Assembly (NCBI GenBank): GCA_030522415.1
Contig: CM060105.1
Coordinates: 16,684,277 to 16,748,276, forward strand
Length of the DNA stretch: 64,000 nt
From: Channallabes apus
Lineage: Eukaryota; Chordata; Actinopteri; Siluriformes; Clariidae
Reading direction: 5' to 3'
In this document: positions 33,604 to 44,239 of the stretch, piece after piece
Layout of the letters: the number at the start of each line of letters is the position of its first letter
How positions within the stretch are numbered: the stretch's first letter is position 1
Position numbers and translations under genes: made by a program
The notes under the pieces: model-generated
The model's input: only the letters and a program-made list of their open reading frames with translations
The model's database searches: none
Told to the model about the DNA's origin: nothing

Positions 33604-35223
33604 CAGTGGTGTGAAAAACTATTTGCCCCCCTCCTGATTTCTTATTCTTTTGCATGTTTGTCACACAAAATGTTTCTGATCATCAAACACACTTAACTAT
33701 TAGTCAAAGATAACACAAGTAAACACAAAATGCAGTTTTTAAATGAGGGGTTTTATTATTTAGGGAGAAAAAAAATCCAAACCTACATGGCCCTGTGTGA
33801 AAAAGTAATTGCCCCCTGAACCTAATAACTGGTTGGGCCACCCTTAGCAGCAATAACTGCAATCAAGCGTTTGCGATAACTTGCAACGAGTCTTTTACAG
33901 CGCTCTGGAGGAATTTTGGCCCACTCATCTTTGCAGAATTGTTGTAATTCAGCTTTATTTGAGGGTTTTCTAGCATGAACCGCCTTTTTAAGGTCATGCC
34001 ACAACATCTCAATAGGATTCAGGTCAGGACTTTGACTAGGCCACTCCAAAGTCTTCATTTTGTTTTTCTTCAGCCATTCAGAGGTGGATTTGCTGGTGTG
34101 TTTTGGGTCATTGTCCTGCTGCAGCACCCAAGATCGCTTCAGCTTGAGTTGACGAACAGATGGCCGGACATTCTCCTTCAGGATTTTTTGGTAGACAGTA
34201 GAATTCATGGTTCCATCTATCACAGCAAGCATTCCATGTCCAGAAGCAGCAAAACAACCCCAGACCATCACACTACCACCACCATATTTTACTGTTGGTA
34301 TGATGTTCTTTTTCTGAAATGCTGTGTTACTTTTACACCAGATGTAACGGGACACGAACCTTCCAAAAAGTTCAACTTTTGTCTCGTCGGTCCACAAGGT
34401 ATTTTCCCAAAAGTCTTGGCAATCATTGAGATGTTTTTTAGCAAAATTGAGACGAGCCTTAATGTTCTTTTTGCTTAAAAGTGGTTTGTGCCTTGGAAAT
34501 CTGCCATGCAGGCCGTTTTTGCCCAGTCTCTTTCTTATGGTGGAGTCGTGAACACTGACCTTAATTGAGGCAAGTGAGGCCTGCAGTTCTTTAGATGTTG
34601 TCCTGGGGTCTTTTGTGGCCTCTCGGATGAGTTGTCTCTGCGCTCTTGGGGTAATTTTGGTCGGCCGGCCACTCCTGGGAAGGTTCACCACTGTTCCATG
34701 TTTTTGCCATTTGTGGATAATGGCTCTCACTGTGGTTCGCTGGAGTCCCAAAGCTTTAGAAATGGCTTTATAACCTTTACCAGACTGATAGATCTCAATT
34801 ACTTTTGTTCTCATTTGTTCCTGAATTTCTTTGGATCTTGGCATGATGTCTAGCTTTTGAGGTGCTTTTGGTCTACTTCTCTGTGTCAGGTAGCTCCTAT
34901 TTAAGTGATTTCTTGATTGAAACAGGTGTGGCAGTAATCAGGCCTGGGGGCGACTACAGAAATTGAACTCAGGTGTGATAAACCACAGTTAAGTTATTTT
35001 TTAACAAGGGGGGCAATCACTTTTTCACACAGGGCCATGTCGATTTGGAGTTTTTTTTCTCCCTTAATAACGTAAACCTTCATTTAAAAACTGCATTTTG
35101 TGTTCAATTATGTTATCTTTGACTAATAGTTAACGGTTTTTGATGAGCAGAAACATTTAAGTGTGACAAACATGCAAAAGAATAAGAAATCAGGAAGGGG
35201 GCAAATAGTTTTTCACACCACTG
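33604..35223 (-). mobile_element. Complete Tc1-like transposon with intact transposase
   Basis: A 1,620-bp element flanked by TA on both sides (33602-33603 and 35224-35225). Its ends are long inverted repeats, about 213 bp at the left (33604-33816) and about 216 bp at the right (35008-35223), both starting CAGTGGTGTGAAAAACTATT and closely similar along their length. It holds a single transposase gene on the minus strand. Decayed relatives in this window are at 8238, 36238, 49841 and 62345. The uninterrupted frame and matched termini suggest recent insertion, and it might still be mobile (inference). Confidence 0.95.
33822..34844 (-). CDS. Tc1-like DD34E transposase, 340 aa, intact
   Basis: Cut-and-paste transposase of the Tc1 branch of the Tc1/mariner superfamily. 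It acts in the nucleus, binds the element's inverted repeats and inserts at TA. Residues 1-110 hold the paired-like DNA-binding region: a first helix-turn-helix about 24-44, a GRP(T) linker at 59-62 and a second helix-turn-helix about 65-108. The catalytic core has D153 in WTDETKVE, D244 in LQQDNDPKHTSK and E279 in NPIEMLWHDLK, with 34 residues between the last two, i.e. DD34E. A glycine-rich box (YGGGSVMVWGCF, 187-198) is also intact. Length and motif order match full Tc1 proteins and there is no internal stop. The ATG was chosen because MPRSKEI is the usual start in this family and it lies just inside the right inverted repeat. It lies antisense to npr1 in intron 1. Confidence 0.95.
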   Translation of the reverse strand: MPRSKEIQEQMRTKVIEIYQSGKGYKAISKALGLQRTTVRAIIHKWQKHGTVVNLPRSGRPTKITPRAQRQLIREATKDPRTTSKELQASLASIKVSVHDSTIRKRLGKNGLHGRFPRHKPLLSKKNIKARLNFAKKHLNDCQDFWENTLWTDETKVELFGRFVSRYIWCKSNTAFQKKNIIPTVKYGGGSVMVWGCFAASGHGMLAVIDGTMNSTVYQKILKENVRPSVRQLKLKRSWVLQQDNDPKHTSKSTSEWLKKNKMKTLEWPSQSPDLNPIEMLWHDLKKAVHARKPSNKAELQQFCKDEWAKIPPERCKRLVASYRKRLIAVIAAKGGPTSY

Positions 35224-35293
35224 TATATATATATATATAGTTATATATGTATATAAAATTTTACATGTGAATCTGGTTGTAAAACTTTTTTGA

Positions 35294-35366
35294 CTTCCCA
35301 GACCGGGAATCGAACTCGAGTTGCTGCGCTGAGAGCGCCGTATCCTAACCACGAGACCACGGAGGA
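35294..35366 (-). pseudogene. tRNA-Glu-like sequence (CTC anticodon), degenerate
   Basis: The minus strand reads a 73-nt tRNA-Glu-like order: TCCTCCG, TGGTCTCGTGGTTAGGAT, anticodon loop CTCTCAG, then the T loop in GAGTTCGATTCCCGG. The D arm and T arm are good, but the acceptor stem has at least two mismatches and the anticodon stem one. Probably a tRNA pseudogene or the head of a tRNA-derived repeat; a working gene is less likely. Confidence 0.5.
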
Positions 35367-35369
35367 TTA

Positions 35370-35770
35370 ATGGCTGCCGCTTGGAAATGCCGGCTATTCA
35401 ACCCGCGACCTTATACACGCGAAGCATTGTTTTTTCGGGATCTCACCAGGACATTTACAATGGTTCATTTGTAGTAACATATGTCTATAGCACAGGCGTT
35501 TAGTCAAACATATTTATACCGATCTTTTGCTGTTAATAAACAGAGACCATTCTGACAAACAACGTGTGTGTGTGTGTGTGTGTCTGTGTGTGTGAATGAG
35601 GCATATAGATGTCGGGAATAGGACAACATACACGCGAAGCATTGTGTGTGTGTGTGTGTGTGACTGAGTCTCTCCTTATGTCAGAAAAGCTTATCGAAGC
35701 ATAGCGCACTCGCCTCGTTACTAAACGAACATTAGAAAAACTTTATAAATATGTAGTGCAAAAAAAGCAT
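35370..35770. other. Intronic; repeated short motif and (GT)n
   Basis: Between the two tRNA-Glu-like sequences the motif ACACGCGAAGCATTGT occurs twice (about 35413 and 35630), with GT runs at about 35562-35590 and 35645-35661. No gene. Confidence 0.5.
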
Positions 35771-35771
35771 G

Positions 35772-35843
35772 TACCTTAAGCAGGAATCGAACCCGGGTCT
35801 CCCACGTGAAAGCGCCAAATCCTAACCACTAGACCACCACAAT
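35772..35843 (-). pseudogene. tRNA-Glu-like sequence (TTC-type loop), degenerate
   Basis: The minus strand has TGGTCTAGTGGTTAGGATT, identical to the D-arm region of animal tRNA-Glu, a loop reading CTTTCAC and GGGTTCGATTCC for the T arm. The anticodon and acceptor stems pair poorly, so a functional tRNA is unlikely. Same orientation as the copy at 35294. Confidence 0.5.
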
Positions 35844-35849
35844 ACTGCA

Positions 35850-36237
35850 AGGTGTTGCAACAAACAGCACACCACACTCATGTAGGTGCCATTTTGCTCC
35901 AGTGTAGAATAACAATGGCCGACGGCTCTTTTTTTCACTCGGGGCGGGTCTTTGCTAAAACACCAGTGTCAATCAACTGTAGTAGGAGCGGCCTCTGTCG
36001 GTGTGAGTTCACACCGACAGGCTTTTGAAAACGGGCTGATTTCAGAAGGGGCATCTTATATTATTCAATTAAAAGAAAATCGCTGGGCGGCTCTTTATCA
36101 CTGTAGAGTGGTTGTGTACACCCTCTCCTAACACACAATGCAGTCCAAACAGCTTGAAAAAGTCCATGTAGCACTGTAGGTGCCCTTTAAGTAAAAATAT
36201 AACATAATATGGGAAGGAAAATTAAAGCAAAAGAATA
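35850..36237. other. Intronic, nothing firm
   Basis: A short perfect inverted repeat, TCGGTGTGAGTTCACACCGA, lies at 35998-36017. Otherwise unique sequence without coding signal. Confidence 0.4.
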
Positions 36238-36362
36238 ATACTTGATTACTTCCAGACCTGTTGAATCAGGAAATTACTTCATTCGAACTTGTCTGACAAA
36301 GTGAACCACACCTAAAAGATCTTTTAATAAAAAGCAGCCTAGTCTAAAGAAATTCCAGAGCA
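36238..36362 (+). mobile_element. Relic of the same Tc1 family as 33604
   Basis: CCAGACCTGTTGAATCAGGA, TTGTCTGACAAAGTGAACC and AGTCTAAAGAAATTCCAGAG correspond to the leader and first transposase codons of this family in the plus orientation (the last part reading SKEIPEQ in decayed form). No termini remain. Confidence 0.6.
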
Positions 36363-36364
36363 AA

Positions 36365-37380
36365 AGGCTATTGCACTAGAGTCATATACATCAGGATGAT
36401 AGTGTAGCTGCTGCTGCTAAATGACTAGCGGCTAACTAACTGCACAAATGTTAGCTAGCATGATGATAACCCTGACAGAATAAGTTAGCTGAAAAGCCAG
36501 ACTTTGCACTTTTTCAATTCCCGCCTCAGCCTTTTAATGGACAATGTTTGAGGGGTAACAAGGAAGTCCATCTTGTGAGCAGGTCAGATGACAGATTGAC
36601 ATTAGTCGTGTTTTATTTTACAATGTAAGGGTTTGGAAAGCTGGATCATTACTATGTAGGAGGTCGTTTCCTCCTCAGCTATTTCTACAGCACGTGTCTG
36701 GTTATACAATAACGTGAAATTTAAATTGCAACTTTTTAAAAAGACCGTTCCTGTCACCACGTCTGGGGGAAAATAAAGATCACTAGGCAGCGTTTCCATG
36801 GAGACGGAGCACATTTGAGCAAGTGTACAGAGGAGTGCATCAGGCCGGAGAGGTGGAGAGGCATCATCGGCCCTGTGACCTGATCATTTATGGTGAACTG
36901 ACACTATTAGGGTAAACACATGCATATACAGTATATTCTCACTGCTACTTTTTTATTAGAATAAAAAACACATATAAACCTGCTTATTCGTGTAATTATC
37001 CAATCGACCAATCATGGGGCGAAAGAGAAATGGATAAAATCATGCAGGTACGAGTCAAGAGCTTCAGATAGTGTTCATATCATAGATGAAAATGAGGAGG
37101 AAATGTGATAACTGCTGCCTAGTTTGGGCAGCAACCCCCCCCCCAAAACAACTTTTTCCTGGGGACAGAACTCTGCTGATGAGAGAGGTTAGAGGAGACT
37201 GTCCAGAGCAGGTTAAGGAAGATACAGGAAAGCTATAGTAACTGAAATAAGCACTTTTTATAACCGTTGTGAGCAGAAAAGTAGCTCAGAATGTGTCAAA
37301 CGTTGAGGTGTATAGACTACAACAGCAGAAGACCGATAGTGGATCCAGGTTCAACCAAACTACAGGGTCTCCCTACGGTT
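36365..37380. other. Intronic, nothing recognised
   Basis: Unique sequence; no exon with splice sites or recognisable product. Confidence 0.45.
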
Positions 37381-37384
37381 ACCC

Positions 37385-37575
37385 TAAGCGTATCCGAGGA
37401 GACTTGGGGCATAAGGCGGGGTACACCCTAGACAGGGTGCCAATTAATCGCAGGGCACACCCACACACACACACATACACTATGGATAATTTTGAAATGC
37501 CAATTAGTTTTATCTGCATGTCTTTCTTTAGACTGTGGGGGAAACCGGAGTACCCTTAGGAAACCCATTAAACCT
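37385..37575 (-). mobile_element. Diverged Mermaid-like SINE, minus strand
   Basis: CGAGGAGACTTGGGGCATAA, CACCCTAGACAGGGTGCC, a CA run, then GACTGTGGGGGAAACCGGAG and ACCC, breaking off before the B box. Confidence 0.7.
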
Positions 37576-37754
37576 CTGGGGTTTTCAATTCAAGTCAAAT
37601 TAATTTGTCATGCCCTGTTTGTTCTTCCTTGGACTTTGATACTGGTGAGACATTTAAGTTGCACTGTTTAAAAAACAATTTCTATGACTTTCTTTGCGCT
37701 ATTCTTTGATGGTGCTCCACAATGTCTTGACACACACAGTATACTCTCAGTATA

Positions 37755-37890
37755 GGTATTGGTTTGTGGCCCGGAAGTTCCCAGGTTCAAACCCCGCCAA
37801 CACCAAGTTGCCCTCGTTGGGTCCTTGTGCAAGGCTTTCAACTGGTCAGCTGTACTGTATAGTGTAAGTAAAGTTCAAAATGTAAGTAAT
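37755..37890 (+). mobile_element. Fragment of the second SINE family
   Basis: CCAGGTTCAAACCCCGCCAA (B box), then CACCAAGTTGCCCTCGTTGG, as in the copy at 58304. The 3' tail is diverged. Confidence 0.55.
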
Positions 37891-37894
37891 TACT

Positions 37895-39350
37895 TGAGTA
37901 ACTGTAATCTTCTTTCAGAGTTGCTGGTCACTGCATGTTTTTTCGTTTACAGACCATTCTGATAAGAGACCGTTGTGTGTAAAAATCAGCACTGATCAGC
38001 ACTTTTTGGAATATTAAAACCAGCCAATCTGACACCAACATCCACGCCACTGAGATTACATCATTCACTTTTGGAACTGATTGTACTGTAGTTTTGTAGT
38101 TTGAGTGAAGACAAGAAATTGGCGCATGTATACACTCTGCAGTGAAATTAGTTTGATGGTCCGTCCACGTGCCATCCGGCACATCAAGCGAAAGATTCGA
38201 GTTGCCAGATACACGATTGTCATTTACCCACCATGCACGGGGAGAGTGTGCAAACTCCATGCACACAGCATGATCTGAGACGCAAATTTTTGTGATCATC
38301 CATATACAGTACACAGACACTCTTAAGTAGTCTTCTTCATCAGGAATATTGGCAGATGGGAAAGTGCTGGTGGGTTAATGGGCATCCAGGTGTATCTCTT
38401 CAGTGTGCTTAAAAAGAAAACTCTTTTTTTTTTAAACACACTCACATACACTCATCTGCCAGATTTATACGGTGTGATAAGGTTGAGGATGACATCTGTG
38501 TGGGGGAGATGTTTGACAAATACACCTGCAGTTTCAGTCATTTCCAATAAACAGGGCCATCTGTTGCCCTTTGGTCACCCAAGTAGCTGTGATGACCTGG
38601 GTGAGCTGTTTAAGGTTCGAGCGGTAGGCATTGAATGTGTAAAAACTAGTTCACTGAAAATGAGCTACTGCCATCTGAAATAAATAAAGTCGGCTGATTA
38701 GGGAGCAGTTATTAGGATGCAACTGATACAGTTATATCAATCCCCAAGGTTATACATCTTCATGTTCTGATAATCAGTTATACAGTATATTGTGACCTTT
38801 GAAACAAATAGTGCTGTTAGTACTGTATAAGCTCTAAAGTGTCAGTTCTGGGGAAAATTTGTGGTTTTTGAACCTTTTCAACAAAAAGGTTGCATTCTCA
38901 ATTCTGATTGGTCGGAAGGTTTTGATTCATATTCTGTAAATGATATCTGTTAGAGATCCAGCTGTAATTCATATCACAGTTAAAATCTTTTATTAGTCTG
39001 ATGCATTATTGTTTCAGTTATATACTACTAAAGTAATATAGAAAATTATTGATGCACCGATTTAACAACTGTACATTAATATTTCAAAGATCAGATTTAT
39101 ATATTTTTTAATACAAATAACTTTTACATATTATTACATTTAAATTTTACATTTAAATTGCATGTAATGTTTCAAAATTCTTCTAATTCAGTAGGTACTT
39201 GAATAGGAGGCTAAACAGATTTTTGAAAGTTCTTTTCTGGAGTCTTGTGAAAGGGCGTTTTTTGGGCTTAAAGGTTTCAAAACAGTAGAGACAAAATAAA
39301 TAAAACTGAACAGTAGAAACAAATAAACATATGTACTGTATCAGGGTTGG
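37895..39350. other. Intronic; one dispersed motif
   Basis: CTCAATTCTGATTGGTCGGA at 38898 matches (inverted) a motif near 26197. A SINE core piece, ACCATGCACGGGGAGAGTGTG, lies near 38230. No exon. Confidence 0.4.
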
Positions 39351-39356
39351 TTATCA

Positions 39357-39648
39357 CTCACTCATCATCTATACTGCTTAATCCTGTATTCAGGGTCGCG
39401 GGGGGCCAGGAGCCTATCCCCGGAGACTTGGGTGTCTAACTATCGCAGGGCACACACACACTCATTCACACATTTCAAGCAATTAGGGAATGCCAGTTAA
39501 CCTAACGTGCATGGCCTTGGACTGTAGGAGGAACCTGGAGGAAACCCACCAAGCACGGTGAGAACATGGAAAACACAGAGACAGTAATCGAACCCAGACC
39601 CTTGAGGTGCAAGGCAACAGTGCTAACCACTACACCACCGTGCCACCA
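39357..39648 (-). mobile_element. Mermaid-like SINE, minus strand
   Basis: Tail CATCATCTATACTGCTTAAT, GGAGCCTATCCCCGGAGACT, CA run, core and head ending ACCACCGTGCCACC; the part after the CA-proximal tail is shortened. Nearly full length. Confidence 0.85.
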
Positions 39649-39649
39649 C

Positions 39650-40635
39650 GACACCTCATTGATTATCAGCCAGATTATAATTGTATTCAACACATCGGGT
39701 ATTAGTTTTACAATCAGTGCATCCTTAATGATGAACATCATTGATATGGGGAAGTGTGATGCTGTAGGAGTAGCAGTTGGAAAAAGCCAGTTGGGTGGCT
39801 TCGTACGTCTCAGAGAAAGCATGTGATGGGCTTCACCCTTCCTGGTGGGTAGCTGGTGTATGATAGAACAGAGCTGGCAGGTAGATGGGAAATGGATGGT
39901 GAGGCAATTGTGGTGAAACGGGGGGATTGGCAGGACAAGACACATAATCTGATCACAGAGAAAACAAGAGTGGACCATGAACTGAGCCCTGTGGTGCTCC
40001 TGTAGTGAAGCTGTGAGGTAATGAAACTGAACCTCTCCTCTCATCCCGCTGTGTGCTGAGATGAATCCTCTAGATATAATATAAAATTAGGTTCGAGCAG
40101 AACTGTTGATGCCGAGGTCTGTGATTTTGAAAATAAATCTGTTGCAACACAGACGAGGACAGAGGACACAGTTTATTTCCGCATTGTGTGACACTTCAGT
40201 GACTGAAATCTTCCTGGGGAGCTGATGAATATTTAACTAAACAGTATGTCAATGTGAACATGCAATTTTAATGAAGACTGTGAATAAGTAAACTCAACGT
40301 TTAGAAAAACCACATTATCCATTGGATACAGACCCATTTCAGTCAGGACAGATTTAGAGTCTAAATTGATGTAATTGATGAAAACAGCCATGCTGCAAAC
40401 CGTCTGAGAACAGCCTGGCTTTGTTCTCAGTGTCTTTGTGTCAGGTGCAGGTGGCTTTTTATTTCTCTACAGCTATCACAGATTCTTATAGGTGTTAAAA
40501 TGATTTTTTTCGTATTGCTTAATATATTTATTGTTATCATTGTTTAAAATTTTCTTGCTACATCTAAGTTAGTTTTAATTTAGCGTTATGATTTATTTAT
40601 TTACTTACTAACATATTTGTACGTTAGTCATATAG
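39650..40635. other. Intronic, nothing recognised
   Basis: Unique sequence. The 180-aa minus ORF ending here overlaps the SINE and is an artefact of it. Confidence 0.45.
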
Positions 40636-40639
40636 TAAG

Positions 40640-41080
40640 GCATCATGGAGAAAGTTTTCTCAGCATGCCGGAGTCATGATCGCACTGCCTGTCTGACTCA
40701 CTGGCCTCCCAGGAACTCCTGTGGAAATGGCTTGGAGCGAGATCAGGACTTTATGGAGGATGTAACAATAACTCGCAGCCGAGTTTCTGTAATGTGCAAG
40801 TGGTGTTGGTGAATGATTGTATGTACAGTTCCCACATCTTTTCTCAAGTTGGTAACAGATTATTCGTTGATTTCTTTTTCAACTAACAAGCGTTCCACTC
40901 GCTGAATGTTCCCGCTGAATGTTTAGGCACAATCGCACCTGTCTATTGCTTTTTAGCCGCTGCAATTCTCAGCTCGTTTCCGAACCTGTCGCGTAGCAGT
41001 TTTTCCAAGCCACCTAGAGTCTATAAAGCCTCATAGATTGTAGTCAATGTCCCGGTTTGACTTGAACAACCCTCGTACAT
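40640..41080 (-). mobile_element. Mariner relic with decayed transposase
   Basis: The right terminus GTCCCGGTTTGACTTGAACA is inverted relative to that at 25568. The minus strand over 40700-40780 encodes HPP-stop-SPDLAPSHF, the third catalytic block of DD34D mariners with the final Asp changed to His and a stop in place of Tyr. Clearly dead. A separate piece of the same terminus lies at 41180-41211. Confidence 0.8.
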
Positions 41081-41084
41081 AGGG

Positions 41085-42900
41085 CTGTCAATCAATAAAT
41101 TTTCTTAATCGTGATTTAATCTCAGAGAAAGATTAATTGTCTGATTAATAGCGTGTTTAACCATGTTGAGATTATACGAAAGTCCCAGTTTGACTTGAAC
41201 AAGGTATTCGTATTAATTCTCAACTTTAAAATGGGTTGAATAAACAGTGAGTACAGAAGCACGTCCCAAAATCTAGGTCTAAGGTGGACACAAGTGCATA
41301 TAAAAAAAAAAAAAAAAAAGCATGGTGTTTTTCGGGTTGATCAAAACATCGACCATCAGGCCACATTAAATTAGCGTAATCCATGATCAGGAAACAGGAA
41401 GCACAAGCAAGGCACTACAGCAGGACGTCCCAGACGTGGACCGAGTCCAAGGCTTGGAGTTAACGACTAGAGATCACGGCAAGACTTTGCAATCAGATCG
41501 ACGGACACAGGAAGGATAAAAAAGACAAACTGATTATGTAAGCCTGAACAAAAAGTAACAATGAGGGAACACACCTACTGTAGTACGGGACGCTGGTGGA
41601 TATAAATCAGTGTAAGCAATAATGGATGGAAAATTTTTATTTGTGGCATAATGTAGGTTTCGTTGGTGTTCATCCTGTATAGCGTTAAAATATGACACAG
41701 GTATCACTTTATGGATTTAATAGCCTGTGAATGCAGCATAGGAACCGGACGTTCCAAAGCAATTATTTTAAACACTTTCATCATTAGTTTTGTTCGACAA
41801 ATCAAATTTGCTGCCTTATTACAGGTTAAATGTAGTATGTCGAGTTTTCACTTTAGCAGGTTTCTACAGTACCTATATCTATATCGAGTCGTATAGCTAA
41901 TAGTCATGTAATCAGGTCTCATTAAGAATTCCACATGGTGCTGCTTTCGATTTAGGACTTGTTGCATTAACGTCACGCCGAGCCCCTGGTCTGTTTTTCC
42001 GCACGATAAACTGGGAAAGAAGAGCGCATGAAGAAAATAAGGTGGCTTTTTTGTTTTGTGCGGTGTGAAGCAATTTATTTCAGAGGAGGCTGCCACTTTG
42101 ACTCGAGCACACATTCTCAGGACGCACGCTTCACCGCGCTGCCCACCCCCCGTGTTTAATTAAACCAAAGCCTCTATTCTCCTTGCTTTCCTGTAAACCG
42201 CTCCGCAGGCCATTAATTCTTGCGCTTTGACCGTGGGCAGCTGTTCAGCACAAGGCAACGGCAAATCCCGTTCACCCAGAGAGAAGATCACCAGATCATA
42301 GACATCCTGTACTGTACTGTATATACGTCTATAAGCGGTCGTGCACTACGGTATGAAGCCACCCAGTCGATCATCAGTGTGCAGAAGGATCGCCATAACT
42401 GCGCGAATGATTTATTGATTCAAAAACAATCGGGCCATTTTTTTTTTAAAGAGTGTGACTCAAACCTGCTTGGTATATTTAGACGCTGAGGTAGTACTCC
42501 CTGGCAGTGGGAATTAGCGCTGTTCGGGTTCCCATGAGTGGGTTGTCTTTGGAACCGGTTCACATTCTAAGATGGCAAAGCCCAGACTATGACAATGAAC
42601 TTTGCTAAAATAGATGAGAAGACTCCTCCACACGCAGCCATTAATCATTAATCTACCGAACAGGCATTTTACAATATGGACGGCTGACTTGCTGGGCAAA
42701 AACAAAAGGCTTCGGGAAGGTTTAAAGCCTGGGAACTTATTTTAGGGAGGATCGGTTTGTGCGATGTTATGCATTGCTGTTCATTTAGAAAGTCTGAGAT
42801 TAATTGCGAACATGTTGGACTATGAGGTGTGTTTTTATCTGCATGGGTAGTTCAGTGTGTTCTGGAATGATGGATTAACAATGTGTGCAGTAGCGTGTAT
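41085..42900. other. Intronic; possible conserved block
   Basis: Mostly unique. The stretch around 41950-42460 has mixed GC and few repeats and could be conserved non-coding DNA; this is only a suspicion. No exon. Confidence 0.35.
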
Positions 42901-42905
42901 AAATA

Positions 42906-43185
42906 TGTTCGGGTTCGATTCCCGCTTGGGGGGTCTGTGTGCATGGAGTTTGCATGTTCTCCCCCTGCTCGGTGGGTTCCCTCTGGTTTCCTCCCACAGT
43001 CCAAAGGCATGCGGATTGGGCTAACTGGTGTCCCCAAATTGCCTGTAGTGAGTGAATGTGTGTGAATATTGACCGGAGGTCCTCCCACAGTTGTGAAAAT
43101 GGGAGTAAATACAATGGTCACTGTTGGTCTCCATGGTCCCTAGATGGACTACAAAGGTTGGTCCTAGATGGATCATGGATGGATC
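42906..43185 (+). mobile_element. Mermaid-like SINE with tail B
   Basis: GGGTTCGATTCCCGCTTGGG, core, CCCCAAATTGCCTGTAGTG, then ATTGACCGGAGGTCCTCCCA, ACAATGGTCACTGTTGGTCT and CCCTAGATGGACTACAAAGG. This alternative 3' tail replaces the usual GATAAAGCGG tail. The head before the B box is missing. Confidence 0.8.
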
Positions 43186-43540
43186 CAAAGACATGGACGG
43201 CACTTGTGTGTGAATGACAATCGGTTGTTGAACTGGCAAAACTACGGATAAATCTTCTGGGGGGGCGGGGGGGCGGGGCGGAGTATCCAGATGGGCAGAC
43301 AGGCAATTCCAGCAGTTAAGGTAATTTCCTGTGCCATTTGGAAAGTTAATGCTGATTATGACATAATTAGCTAGATTCGTATGAAGCACAATACTGGTAC
43401 TGGGAAAACCTTTTAACCCCCCCCCTCATTGAAAATGATGTAGATTCAATTAAAGAAATGGAAGCAAATATTTTACTGTGACAACCTGATGAAAGTGCCT
43501 AAATATAGAATAAAAAAATTGCTTGTTCATATTAAACCTC

Positions 43541-43909
43541 GGGCGGCACGGTGGTGTAGTGGTTAGCACTGTCGCCTTGCACCTCCAGGGTCCGGGTTCG
43601 ATTCCCGGCGAGGCTCGATTCCCGTCTCTGTGTGCATGGAGTTTGCATGTTCTCCCCGTGCTTGGTGGGTTTCCTCCGGGTTCTCCGGTTTCCTCCCACA
43701 GTCCAAAGATATGCAGGTTAGGCTAATTGGCGTTCCTAAATTGCCCGTAGTGTTTGAATGAGTGTGAGTGTGTGTGTGCGCTCTGCGATGGATTGGCACG
43801 CTGTCCAGGGTGTACCCTGCCTCGTGCCCAGAGTCCTCTGGGATAGGCTCCAGGTCCCCGCGACCCTAAATACAGGATAAAGCGGTATAGAAGATGAATG
43901 AATGAATGA
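43541..43909 (+). mobile_element. Full-length Mermaid-like SINE with 12-bp target-site duplication
   Basis: Best copy in the window: GGGCGGCACGGTGGTGTAGT, A box and B box (GGGTTCGATTCCCGG), then a short duplication of the B-box region (GAGGCTCGATTCCCG), the core, a (GT)n, CTGCGATGGATTGGCACG, GGATAAAGCGGTATAG and a GAAT tail. Target-site duplication ATATTAAACCTC at 43529-43540 and 43910-43921. It inserted at the very end of the Tc1-derived element at 43919. Confidence 0.95.
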
Positions 43910-43918
43910 ATATTAAAC

Positions 43919-44237
43919 CTCAGCAGCGACCTCATTTCCCCTCTCGTCTGTTCCAACCACTCAGCATTATTCAGCATCACCAGTTTAACTAATCACCATC
44001 CTGATCATCTGTCATCATCTGCACCTGTTTATCACTGGTTCATTGCCTTAAGTTAGATGTTTTTTAAAGCTTGAATGATTCATACGTCACTTTGTGGCTT
44101 AACAAACAAAAAACATTATTCTGATACTGGTCAGGTACAGGGACTGAAAATGAAAACTGAAAACTGTTTATCGAGATTACATTAAAATACATTTTGTACA
44201 ATACAAATTGTTGGCTCAATATTTTTACACAGTACTT
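43919..44237 (+). mobile_element. Non-autonomous Tc1-derived element, copy 2
   Basis: CTCAGCAGCGACCTCATTTC, CCACTCAGCATTATTCAGC and onward, matching copy 1 at 8639 over most of its length, with decay toward CACAGTACTTTG. The first bases also belong to the target-site duplication of the SINE at 43541. Confidence 0.75.
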
Positions 44238-44239
44238 TG

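Noticed and set aside
33975..34478. 167-aa plus-strand ORF
   Set aside because: Antisense shadow of the Tc1 transposase gene.
35998..36017. Perfect 20-bp palindrome
   Set aside because: Isolated, with no terminator or element context; may be chance.
39502..40044. 180-aa minus-strand ORF
   Set aside because: Its C-terminal third is the translated SINE; the rest has no recognisable content.
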